A stretch of 5,923 nt of DNA from JAVBKB01 sp031554275 (GTDB lineage: Bacteria > Bacillota > Bacilli > JARBTR01), in NCBI GenBank assembly GCA_031554275.1, contig JAVBKB010000095.1:1-5923 (forward strand), written 5' to 3'. A program made the position numbers and the translations under genes. The notes beneath the pieces are model-generated. The model did no database searches, was not told the DNA's origin, and saw nothing but the letters and a program-made list of their open reading frames with translations. Below, in pieces: positions 1 through 5,297 of this stretch. How positions within the stretch are numbered: the stretch's first letter is position 1; every line of letters begins with the position of its first letter.

Positions 1-101
1 CCACTAGCTTGATTATCCTTTTTGCCACTTGGGCTTGTAAGCACGACACTTACTGCTAATGCTACTACAGCTAGAATCTTAACCAGTGTTGCTTTCTTCA
101 T
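1..101 (-). CDS. Exported protein, N-terminal fragment (gene runs off the window)
   Basis: Only the first 33 codons are present; the rest lies before position 1. The start is placed at the ATG beginning at 101, because AAGGAGG at 117-111 lies 9 nt upstream of it. An in-frame ATG at 110 abuts the ribosome binding site and is unlikely to be used. The peptide starts MKKATLVK and continues with a hydrophobic stretch (ILAVVALAVSVVL), then TSPSGKKDNQAS, which is the layout of a Sec signal peptide followed by a polar linker. It resembles Firmicutes lipoproteins such as transporter substrate-binding proteins, but no lipobox cysteine is present; a proline stands where LTSC would be expected. The protein may therefore be cleaved by type I signal peptidase or stay membrane-anchored. 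Expression probably depends on the attenuator-like leader at 126-410. Function cannot be assigned. Confidence 0.75.
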   Translation of the reverse strand, partial: MKKATLVKILAVVALAVSVVLTSPSGKKDNQAS

Positions 102-125
102 GTAAATCATCCTCCTTATTTTTGT

Positions 126-177
126 AAAAAAAGAAACAGCCGCCCACATGACTCACTAGTCATCTATGTGGCGGCTG
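126..177 (-). terminator. Second leader terminator, directly before the ribosome binding site
   Basis: On the minus strand, CAGCCGCC (177-170) pairs with GGCGGCTG (144-137). The stem extends through an ACAT(A)GATGAC / GTCATGT section around a short loop near 153-158. The tract TTTCTTTTTTT (136-126) follows immediately, so this is a strong intrinsic terminator. It ends about 8 nt before the AAGGAGG of the exported-protein gene, so it must be bypassed for that gene to be transcribed. Its 5' arm contains GCCACATAGAT, which is perfectly complementary to the 3' arm of the terminator just upstream (201-211), giving an alternative anti-terminating helix. Confidence 0.88.
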
Positions 178-191
178 CTTAAGCGTCTATC

Positions 192-230
192 AAATAAAAA
201 GCCACATAGATATTAGTTCATCTACGTGGC
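192..230 (-). terminator. First leader terminator
   Basis: On the minus strand, GCCACGTAGAT (230-220) pairs over 11 positions, including one G-U, with ATCTATGTGGC (211-201) across an 8-nt loop. TTTTTATTTG (200-191) follows. This is a compact intrinsic terminator about 15 nt upstream of the second one. Both arms have alternative partners: the 5' arm can pair with 252-263 of the preceding hairpin, and the 3' arm with the 5' arm of the next terminator. Confidence 0.82.
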
Positions 231-254
231 ATAAAATGTTCATGAAACTTAGCC

Positions 255-299
255 ATCATAGATACAAAACTTCAAGTTCTGGAAGTTTGCATCTATGAT
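255..299 (-). promoter_or_regulatory. Upstream leader hairpin (switch stem)
   Basis: On the minus strand, ATCATAGATGCAAACTTC (299-282) pairs with GAAGTTTTGTATCTATGAT (273-255) as an 18-bp stem with one bulged base and an 8-nt loop. No U-tract follows, so it is not itself a terminator. Its 5' arm overlaps a competing hairpin that includes the stop codon of the leader peptide (285-321). Its 3' arm can pair with the 5' arm of the first terminator. It therefore looks like the stem that decides which of two folding registers is adopted. Confidence 0.7.
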
Positions 300-313
300 T
301 GAAACAATCACAT

Positions 314-385
314 CTACAAACCGTATCTAAAATAGCTAAAATAAAAATTATTTAGTTGTGACTTCAATATTTTGTTTGGTAACAT
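314..385 (-). CDS. Leader peptide, 23 residues, aromatic-rich
   Basis: ATG at 385 is preceded by GGAG (397-394) with an 8-nt gap, and the frame closes with TAG at 316-314. The peptide begins MLPNKILKSQLNN and continues with FYFSYFRYGL, so six of eight residues at positions 14-21 are Phe or Tyr. The stop codon lies inside segment 1 of the leader hairpin 285-321, so the position of a ribosome on this ORF would decide whether 1:2 or 2:3 forms. This placement is typical of attenuator leader peptides. The caveat is that AT-rich DNA favours Phe and Tyr codons, so the composition alone is not proof of an amino-acid sensor. A drug-responsive leader peptide of the erm type is the main alternative. Confidence 0.6.
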   Translation of the reverse strand: MLPNKILKSQLNNFYFSYFRYGL

Positions 386-416
386 GTTTGTCACTCCATA
401 AAGTTTATTTTTAATC

Positions 417-445
417 ATATTACACATAATTAAAATACTTGTCAA
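417..445 (-). promoter_or_regulatory. Sigma-A promoter for the exported-protein transcript
   Basis: On the minus strand, a perfect -35 TTGACA (445-440) and a -10 TAATAT (422-417) are separated by 17 nt. Transcription would start near 410, about 13 nt before the ribosome binding site of the leader peptide. A/T-rich sequence lies just upstream of the -35. Confidence 0.85.
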
Positions 446-446
446 C

Positions 447-473
447 AAATTTTCATGAAATTTTCAGAAAATT
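447..473. repeat. Adjacent A/T palindromes upstream of the minus-strand -35
   Basis: TTTCATGAAA (451-460) is a perfect palindrome and TTTTCAGAAAA (461-471) is a perfect inverted repeat around one base. AAATTTTCA occurs twice within the block, 11 nt apart. The position next to the -35 box fits an UP element or a repressor/activator operator, but base composition makes chance symmetry fairly likely. Confidence 0.35.
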
Positions 474-585
474 CTTGTGAATTAAATTTCCCCCAACTGA
501 CAAAGCAGAAACAGAGTGTGATTTTGAATGAAGTTGATACAGTTTTCTATTTCTAATGCCTGTGACAAAAATCTTTCATAGGAAG

Positions 586-650
586 GTTTCGCTTTTGGCA
601 ATACAACTGTACAGAAAAGAATGTTTCGCTTTGGCGATACAATTGCACAG
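586..650 (+). repeat. Imperfect direct repeat, two copies
   Basis: Copy 1 (586-614) and copy 2 (623-650) both begin GTTTCGCTTT and continue GGC(A/G)ATACAA(C/T)TG(T/C)ACAG. They differ at three positions and by one T, with a 37-nt period. Copy 1 ends in the palindrome CTGTACAG (607-614), which decays to TTGCACAG in copy 2. They could be binding sites for a regulator of either divergent gene, or a local duplication. Confidence 0.6.
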
Positions 651-712
651 TTAAGATTTCAATAATGCCTCAACTGCTAAGAGCTAATGAAGTTTTAATT
701 TTCAATAGAGTG

Positions 713-741
713 TGAAAAAAACGATTCATTCGTGATAAAAT
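713..741 (+). promoter_or_regulatory. Probable racE promoter (extended -10)
   Basis: TAAAAT (736-741) is preceded by TG at 733-734, giving an extended -10 TGnTAAAAT. The -35 at 17 nt spacing (TGAAAA, 713-718) is weak, as is common with extended -10 promoters. The start would be near 748, leaving a leader of roughly 38 nt before the GTG of racE. Confidence 0.45.
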
Positions 742-785
742 AATTTCAAAATGACAAAAGTGTATGCAGAAATAGAGGGGATATC

Positions 786-1586
786 GTGGATAGAGAGCTA
801 CCAATAGGGTTATTGGATTCGGGAGTTGGTGGATTGACCGTTGCCAAAGAAATTATGCGACAAATGCCGAAAGAGCGCATTATCTATATTGGTGATAATG
901 CAAGATGCCCATATGGTCCTAGACCTCGCGAAGAGATACAGGATTTTACTTGGGATTTAGTGAAATTTCTTTTGAATCAAAAGATCAAAATGTTGATCAT
1001 AGCATGTAACACTGCTACTGCAGCAGCATTAGTTGATATCAAAGCGAAGCTAGATATCCCAGTGCTTGGAGTTATTAATCCTGGTGCCCGCGCTGCCATT
1101 AAAGCAACGAAAAATAAATCAATTGGCGTGATAGGAACAATTGCCACAATTGAAAGTGGTGCATATGAATTAGCCTTAAAGTCAATTCATCCATATGTGA
1201 AAGTTACAAGTCTTGCATGTCCTAAATTTGTTCCGATTGTGGAAAGTTGTGAATGGAATAGCAGGACAGCCAATAAGATTATTGATGAGACACTAACACC
1301 ATTCAAACAGTCGGATATTGATACCTTAGTGCTTGGTTGCACACATTATCCATTGATTTATAACTCGATTCATGAGGTTATGGGACCAAACGTGAAAATC
1401 ATATCTTCTGGTGAAGAAACAGCCAGAGAAGCAAGTGTTGTTTTGCACCACAACAATCTAATGATGGATCAATTCTCTACAATCAATCATCAGTTCTTTA
1501 CAACAGGATCAAGATCGAGATTCAAACAAATCGCCCAAGATTGGCTTGAAATACCGATAGCGACAGTCGGCAAGGCGAGACTGTAA
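786..1586 (+). CDS. racE: Glutamate racemase
   Basis: Cytoplasmic, cofactor-independent enzyme that interconverts L- and D-glutamate and supplies D-Glu for peptidoglycan (and poly-gamma-glutamate where made). The 266-residue product carries the family motifs in order: LLDSGVGGLTV (9-19, catalytic-site Asp11 and Ser12), IGDNARCPYGPR (35-46), ACNTAT (73-78, catalytic Cys74) and GCTHYP (184-189, catalytic Cys185 with His187). It is a few residues shorter than B. subtilis RacE, as I recall that protein, and differs only at the C-terminal tail. The start is a GTG with AGAGGGG ending 5 nt upstream; no ATG is available nearby. A weak inverted repeat (ACAGTC/GACTGT, 1563-1584) overlaps the stop codon but has no U-tract. 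In B. subtilis racE also lies upstream of gerM, there with ysmB between; here the 213-nt gap holds no gene. Confidence 0.96.
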   Translation: MDRELPIGLLDSGVGGLTVAKEIMRQMPKERIIYIGDNARCPYGPRPREEIQDFTWDLVKFLLNQKIKMLIIACNTATAAALVDIKAKLDIPVLGVINPGARAAIKATKNKSIGVIGTIATIESGAYELALKSIHPYVKVTSLACPKFVPIVESCEWNSRTANKIIDETLTPFKQSDIDTLVLGCTHYPLIYNSIHEVMGPNVKIISSGEETAREASVVLHHNNLMMDQFSTINHQFFTTGSRSRFKQIAQDWLEIPIATVGKARL

Positions 1587-1738
1587 CAGAATCTGGCTAG
1601 ATCGCAAATTCAGCTGATTTTGTAGGTACAATTGGGATCCAGTTTTGATTTAGAAATATTGATTTATAAAAATAGGTGATATTGATCCAAATAAACCGTG
1701 AATTTGGTTTCAGATTATTAGTTCTAAACGAATAGCTT

Positions 1739-1768
1739 GTCATAAAAGCGTCCAAGCCTCATAGAAAT
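1739..1768 (+). promoter_or_regulatory. Possible sigma-E (mother-cell) promoter of gerM
   Basis: GTCATAAA (1739-1746) and CATAGAAAT (1760-1768) lie 13 nt apart. They resemble the sporulation sigma-E -35 (GTCATATT-like) and -10 (CATACAAT-like) elements. GerM is expressed in the mother cell in B. subtilis, so such a promoter would be expected. The match is imperfect, and a weak sigma-A reading (TTGTCA with CATAGA) of nearly the same bases is possible. Confidence 0.38.
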
Positions 1769-1799
1769 GTAGTATGAAAAATTTTTAGGAGGAAAAAGG

Positions 1800-2834
1800 A
1801 TGACTTTGAGAAGAATCAGTACAATTACAGGACTGGTCGTTCTATTATTCACTGGATTAGCGGGTTGTTCGTTAGGTGATAAGAAAGAAGAAATAGATCC
1901 GCCGAAGAATGTTGTCTATCAAAGCGATCTACCAAACGACACGGATTTAACTGCAAACCAATCTGAAAATAAAGTGAACACAGAATTATATTTGATTGAT
2001 AAATATGGTTATGTAGTTCCAAGTTCCATTCAATTACCTGACACGACAAGTGTTGCAAAGCAAGCGCTTGAGTATCTTGTGAAGGATGGACCTGTGAGCG
2101 AGTTGTTGCCAAACGGCTTCCAAGCAGTTCTACCTGCAGAAACAGTTGTGAAAAGTATTGATGTGCAAAAGGGTGTAGCGGTTGTTGACTTCTCAAAAGA
2201 ATTCAATACATACGAACCTGAAAATGAAAATAGAGTACTCCAATCAGTTGTTTGGACTTTAACACAATTCGATAGCGTGAATCAGGTGATCGTTAAAGTT
2301 GAAGGCAAACAATTACAAGAAATGCCACAAAATCATACAGCCATTAATGGAGCATTAACACGTAATATTGGTATTAATATCGAGGAAAATCAAGTTGCTG
2401 ATGTGATGAACACACATCCAATCACAGTATTTTTTGTGAAAACAGAGAAAAAACATAGTTACTTTGTTCCCGTCACTAGACGTGTTGATAATGCAGAATC
2501 AAATGCTGTGGTAACAGTTGTTAAGGAACTTGTCTCAGGTCCAAAGGTTGGTTCTAATTTAACAACAGATTTTGTGAAAGATCTTGCATTACTTGATGCA
2601 CCTATTATTCAAGATGGTGTTGCCTCCCTAAATTTTAATGAAAATTTATTTGATGAAGAAAAGAAAGTTTCCAATAAATTAATGCAATCACTTGTTCTTT
2701 CGCTAACAGAACAAGCTGGAATAAAGAAAGTTGCTGTAACTGTAAACGGAAGTAAAGAAATCCTTGATGAGAATGGTGAGCCTTTATCAACTCCTGTTTC
2801 TCGCCCAAATAAAGTGAATACTGGAAGTTATTAA
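1800..2834 (+). CDS. gerM: Sporulation lipoprotein GerM, two GerMN domains
   Basis: GerM is a mother-cell lipoprotein facing the space between the two sporulating membranes. In B. subtilis it helps build the SpoIIIA-SpoIIQ channel complex (with SpoIIIAG) and is needed for efficient engulfment and germination. The 344-residue protein has a lipoprotein signal ending in LAGC, with Cys23 as the lipidated residue, then a polar linker to about residue 60. Two repeated GerMN domains follow at about 62-175 and 207-320. Matching elements of the repeat are KQALEYLVKDGPVS (86-99) and VKELVSGPKVGS (241-252), AVVDFSKEF and ASLNFNENLF, and LQSVVWTLTQ and MQSLVLSLTEQ. The C-terminus (PVSRPNKVNTGSY) matches my recollection of the B. 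subtilis protein closely. AGGAGG (1787-1792) sits 7 nt before the ATG. A terminator follows at 2868-2903. Its presence implies an endospore former. Confidence 0.95.
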   Translation: MTLRRISTITGLVVLLFTGLAGCSLGDKKEEIDPPKNVVYQSDLPNDTDLTANQSENKVNTELYLIDKYGYVVPSSIQLPDTTSVAKQALEYLVKDGPVSELLPNGFQAVLPAETVVKSIDVQKGVAVVDFSKEFNTYEPENENRVLQSVVWTLTQFDSVNQVIVKVEGKQLQEMPQNHTAINGALTRNIGINIEENQVADVMNTHPITVFFVKTEKKHSYFVPVTRRVDNAESNAVVTVVKELVSGPKVGSNLTTDFVKDLALLDAPIIQDGVASLNFNENLFDEEKKVSNKLMQSLVLSLTEQAGIKKVAVTVNGSKEILDENGEPLSTPVSRPNKVNTGSY

Positions 2835-2867
2835 TACGATTCACAATTGAAAAATGTATATTAGCCC

Positions 2868-2903
2868 AAAACAACACTATTGACAAAGTAGTGTTGTTTT
2901 CAT
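2868..2903 (+). terminator. Intrinsic terminator after gerM
   Basis: AAAACAACACTA (2868-2879) pairs perfectly with TAGTGTTGTTTT (2889-2900) around a 9-nt loop. The 3' arm ends in a T-run, followed by CATTTG. The A-run at the 5' side gives a modest U-tract on the other strand as well, but no minus-strand gene arrives here. It separates gerM from the next transcription unit. Confidence 0.85.
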
Positions 2904-2967
2904 TTGACTTGGAAATAGGAGAAAATATTCATATTAGGTCTTACCAGATGTTCTTTTTTCAATCTTT

Positions 2968-2996
2968 TTCCCATGCATCAGGTATTTTGTTATAAT
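2968..2996 (+). promoter_or_regulatory. Sigma-A promoter of the gdx/sugE-rph-rdgB-ysnB unit
   Basis: A perfect TATAAT (2991-2996) lies 17 nt after TTCCCA (2968-2973, 4 of 6 consensus bases). The start near 3003 would give a leader of only about 26 nt. A second -35-like TTGACT (2904-2909) exists but has only poor -10 partners (TATTCA, 16-nt spacing). Confidence 0.6.
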
Positions 2997-3028
2997 AATT
3001 GTTATTGAAGAGGATTCGGTGAAGATCT

Positions 3029-3349
3029 ATGGCATGGTTATCATTATTTGTAGCGGGAATATTTGAGGTGATATGGGCTATTTGCCTAAAATACTCAAAT
3101 GGATTTACAAATATTAAGTACTCACTTTTCACTGTGGTCGGTATGATCATCAGCTTCTATTTTCTCTCACAAGCTACGAAAGTCCTGCCCATCGGTACTG
3201 CATACACGATTTGGACAGGAATCGGTGCTCTGGGTGCGATGATATTTGGTGTGATCTTTTTTAAAGAAGCATTTACTTTATGGCGAGTGATTTTTTTGAT
3301 TTTTATTTTAGTTGGAATTCTTGGCTTGAAATTTACGGCTGAGCAATAA
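3029..3349 (+). CDS. sugE: Small multidrug resistance protein, Gdx/SugE guanidinium-exporter type
   Basis: Four-helix inner-membrane protein of the SMR family that works as a dual-topology dimer and exchanges protons for small cations. The 106 residues form four hydrophobic segments at about 4-20, 32-50, 57-77 and 84-102. Residues that mark the guanidinium (Gdx) subtype are present at the standard positions: Gly10, catalytic Glu13, Trp16, Ser42, Tyr59 and Trp62, together with LKYSNGF (20-26) and LPIGTAYTIWTGIG (53-66). It is a single gene, which fits a homodimeric Gdx rather than a paired YkkCD-type exporter. GGTGA (3018-3022) lies 6 nt before the ATG. No guanidine riboswitch was recognised upstream. 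In B. subtilis gerM is followed directly by rph, so this gene looks inserted. Substrate is inferred from family residues; quaternary-ammonium export is the alternative. Confidence 0.9.
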   Translation: MAWLSLFVAGIFEVIWAICLKYSNGFTNIKYSLFTVVGMIISFYFLSQATKVLPIGTAYTIWTGIGALGAMIFGVIFFKEAFTLWRVIFLIFILVGILGLKFTAEQ

Positions 3350-3373
3350 ATGAACCATCTTGGAGGAAGTTAC

Positions 3374-4117
3374 ATGCGTGTTGATGGAAGAAATAATGAT
3401 GAATTAAGATCTGTGTATATCGAGAAAGATTTTATCAATTATCCTGAAGGTTCAGTTCTCATTTCAGTTGGGCAAACAAAAGTAATTTGCAATGCAACGA
3501 CCACTGATAAAGTGCCACCGTTTCTTCGTGGAAGCAATAAGGGCTGGGTAACAGCGGAATATGCAATGCTGCCAAGAGCAACAGATGTAAGAACAGTTCG
3601 TGAGTCTACTCGTGGTAAGGTTTCTGGTCGTACGATGGAGATTCAGCGTCTAATTGGTCGGGCATTACGAGGTGTTATCGATTTAGAAGCACTTGGTGAA
3701 ATTACAATACATATTGACTGTGATGTTATTCAAGCAGATGGCGGCACAAGAACAGCTTCTATTACAGGTGCATTTGTGGCAATGGCAATTGCAGTTGAGA
3801 AAATTTATCGTGAGAAGGCTTTAACTTCTTTTCCAATTAAAGAATTTCTCAGTGCTGTTTCAGTTGGAATTATCCCAGAACGTGGTGCTGTATTGGATTT
3901 GAACTATGCTGAGGATTCCACTGCGGATGTCGATATGAACATCGTGATGACAAGTCATAACGAATTTGTCGAATTGCAGGGGAGTGGAGAAGAGGCCAAG
4001 TTCTCGGTCGAGCAGTTACAAGAATTGTTGAAACTTGGGCAGCTAGGTATTGAGAAATTGATTCTTATTCAAAAAGAAGTGTTGGGCGAAATCAGTTTAC
4101 TAATTGAGAAAAAGTAA
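3374..4117 (+). CDS. rph: Ribonuclease PH
   Basis: Phosphorolytic 3'-to-5' exoribonuclease that trims the 3' trailer of tRNA precursors using phosphate and releases nucleoside diphosphates; it forms a hexameric ring in the cytoplasm. The 247 residues match the family length. Motifs are MRVDGR (1-6), PPFLRGSNKGWVTAEYAMLP (48-67), RESTRGKVSGRTMEIQRLIG (76-95, phosphate-binding Arg86), DCDVIQADGGTRTASITGA (115-133, phosphate site Gly124-Arg126) and LDLNYAEDSTADVDMNIVMT near 176-195, the acidic active-site segment. The start at 3374 was chosen because GGAGG (3362-3366) lies 7 nt upstream. An in-frame ATG at 3350, fused to the preceding stop as TAAATG, has no conserved sequence behind it and would add eight residues that the family lacks. 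It is probably cotranscribed with the flanking genes. Confidence 0.97.
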   Translation: MRVDGRNNDELRSVYIEKDFINYPEGSVLISVGQTKVICNATTTDKVPPFLRGSNKGWVTAEYAMLPRATDVRTVRESTRGKVSGRTMEIQRLIGRALRGVIDLEALGEITIHIDCDVIQADGGTRTASITGAFVAMAIAVEKIYREKALTSFPIKEFLSAVSVGIIPERGAVLDLNYAEDSTADVDMNIVMTSHNEFVELQGSGEEAKFSVEQLQELLKLGQLGIEKLILIQKEVLGEISLLIEKK

Positions 4118-4135
4118 ATCTTGGGGGAATTTATT

Positions 4136-4726
4136 ATGAAAAAGATTATCATTGCTACAAAGAATCAAGGGAAGGCAAATGAGTTCAAGGAAATGCTGAA
4201 ACCCCTTGGCTTTGAGGTTCTGACTCTCTTGGATTATCCTGAAATTGAAGATGTAGAAGAGACTGGGACAACCTTCGAGGAAAATGCATTGCTGAAAGCC
4301 ACCGCTATCTCCGAGCAATTCGGCATCCCAGTTCTTGCGGATGATTCGGGGATAGAGATTGATGCGTTGGAAGGCAGACCTGGTGTGTACTCTGCACGCT
4401 ATGCAGGTGAAGAAAAGAACGATCAAATGAATAACAAGAAAGTGCTTACAGAACTTGGTGAATTACCTTTTGAACAGCGAACGGCAAGATTTGTTGCGGC
4501 TATCGCTTTAGCAGCAAAAGGATTTCACTGTACAACAAGAGGAACTGTAGAAGGGAAAGTACTCTTTCAAGCCGAAGGAGATAACGGATTTGGCTATGAT
4601 CCGATTTTCTGGGCTGATGAATTAGAAAAATCCTTCGGTGTGTGTAGTTCTGAAGAGAAAAATAAAATTAGTCATCGAGCGAGAGCATTAGAAAAGATGG
4701 TAGTAGAATTAAAAAGGTTAGTTTGA
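4136..4726 (+). CDS. rdgB: dITP/XTP pyrophosphatase (HAM1/RdgB family)
   Basis: Hydrolyses non-canonical purine triphosphates (dITP, ITP, XTP) to monophosphate and pyrophosphate, keeping deaminated bases out of DNA and RNA; cytoplasmic, Mg-dependent and usually dimeric. The 196-residue product shows the family signatures: ATKNQGK (7-13, substrate-binding loop), FEENALLKA (47-55), LADDSGIEIDALEGRPGVYS (67-86, catalytic Asp70 region), GFGYDPIF (151-158) and SHRARAL (179-185). The start is the ATG at 4136 (MKKIIIATKN) with GGGGGAA upstream at 4123-4129; a TTG at 4121 opens the same frame but overlaps that ribosome binding site. It lies 18 nt after rph and corresponds to ysnA of B. subtilis, where it also follows rph. 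Confidence 0.96.
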   Translation: MKKIIIATKNQGKANEFKEMLKPLGFEVLTLLDYPEIEDVEETGTTFEENALLKATAISEQFGIPVLADDSGIEIDALEGRPGVYSARYAGEEKNDQMNNKKVLTELGELPFEQRTARFVAAIALAAKGFHCTTRGTVEGKVLFQAEGDNGFGYDPIFWADELEKSFGVCSSEEKNKISHRARALEKMVVELKRLV

Positions 4727-4789
4727 TAAACTACTTAGATTTTTCTTGGATCAGAGCATGATTTCGCGATTGAAGGTAGGTGAGAGATA

Positions 4790-5278
4790 ATGTCAATCTT
4801 AGTTGTGAGTGATAGTCATGGTCTACAAAATGAATTGATCAAAATAGCTAATAGACATCGGGATGAAGTCACTACATTTATTCACTGCGGTGATTCTGAG
4901 TTGTCTGCTGATTCTGATGTACTCAATGACTTTCAAGTGGTTAAAGGAAACTGTGACATATTTGCGAAATTTCCAAAGCAACTAATTGTCGATGCCGATG
5001 GCTTGAAGATCTTTGTTACCCATGGGCATTTGTATAATGTGAAAGCTACGCTTGATGAATTAATTAAGCAAGCGGCTAGCGAAGGCTGTAATATTACATG
5101 CTTCGGTCACACCCATGACGCTTTGTTGACCCAGATGAATGGTATTACTGCATTGAACCCTGGTAGTATCAAAAAACCTCGTGGTAGAGACGAGAAGACC
5201 TATGCGATCATTCTAAATCAAGGTGATAAAGTAGAAATAAATTTCTACAATTTAGATGGCGAAAAGGTTACAATATAA
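4790..5278 (+). CDS. ysnB: YfcE/YsnB-type metallophosphoesterase
   Basis: Small calcineurin-like phosphodiesterase of the YfcE/MJ0936 type; these are dimetal enzymes whose natural substrate is poorly known. The 162 residues contain all metal-ligand motifs in order: DSH (8-10), HCGDSE (32-37), GNCD (53-56), THGH (77-80) and GHTH (106-109), followed by NPGS (123-126), which closes the active site. AGGTGAG (4778-4784) lies 5 nt before the ATG. It sits 63 nt after rdgB with no terminator seen between them, so it probably belongs to the same transcript. The rph-rdgB-ysnB order is that of B. subtilis. No terminator is visible between its stop and the tRNA promoter, so some transcription may run on to the terminator at 5434-5463. 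Confidence 0.93.
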   Translation: MSILVVSDSHGLQNELIKIANRHRDEVTTFIHCGDSELSADSDVLNDFQVVKGNCDIFAKFPKQLIVDADGLKIFVTHGHLYNVKATLDELIKQAASEGCNITCFGHTHDALLTQMNGITALNPGSIKKPRGRDEKTYAIILNQGDKVEINFYNLDGEKVTI

Positions 5279-5297
5279 AAGTTCTTATTTTCTTAAG

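Larger units (their letters stand above)
126..410 (-). promoter_or_regulatory. Attenuator-type 5' leader with leader peptide and tandem terminators
   Basis: The transcript expected from the promoter at 417-445 carries about 300 nt before the exported-protein start. Reading 5' to 3' it holds a leader ORF, then seven segments: 1 (321-305), 2 (305-282), 3 (273-252), 4 (230-220), 5 (211-201), 6 (177-159) and 7 (152-137). Register OFF pairs 2:3, 4:5 and 6:7 and includes both terminators. Register ON pairs 1:2 (11 bp around a 6x6 internal loop), 3:4 (11 bp with one bulge, one G-U) and 5:6 (11 bp, perfect) and disrupts both terminators. No T-box motif, S-box core or other riboswitch consensus I know was recognised. 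Ribosome-mediated attenuation is the inferred mechanism; pairing was judged by eye. Confidence 0.7.
446..785. other. Divergent intergenic region without a recognisable gene
   Basis: This stretch separates the minus-strand promoter (417-445) from racE. It holds A/T palindromes at 447-473 (TTTCATGAAA at 451-460 and TTTTCAGAAAA at 461-471), two imperfect direct repeats at 586-614 and 623-650, and a plausible racE promoter at 713-741. A short ATG frame from 528 has no convincing ribosome binding site. I see no RNA gene. Confidence 0.6.

Noticed and set aside
126..410. S-box, T-box, purine or lysine riboswitch upstream of the minus-strand gene
   Set aside because: None of the core motifs was found on the minus strand (for example no T-box GGNACCGCG-type sequence and no S-box core), and the structure is better explained by the repeated TAGATG-containing hairpins.
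528..581. 17-codon plus-strand ORF starting ATGAAG
   Set aside because: No Shine-Dalgarno sequence precedes it, and neither composition nor conservation argues for translation.
1563..1584. Inverted repeat ACAGTC/GACTGT at the racE stop as a terminator
   Set aside because: Only 6 bp with a 10-nt loop and no T-run afterwards; it may be chance.
1849..2196. 115-codon open frame on the minus strand
   Set aside because: It lies entirely opposite gerM, whose family match is strong; it has no ribosome binding site and a low-complexity translation.
2635..2886. 83-codon open frame on the minus strand
   Set aside because: It runs through the gerM terminator hairpin and lies antisense to the gerM 3' end.
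2959..3150. 63-codon open frame on the minus strand
   Set aside because: It overlaps the SMR gene and its promoter on the other strand, with no ribosome binding site.
4100..4426. 108-codon open frame on the minus strand
   Set aside because: It is the antisense shadow of the rph end and rdgB, both confidently identified.
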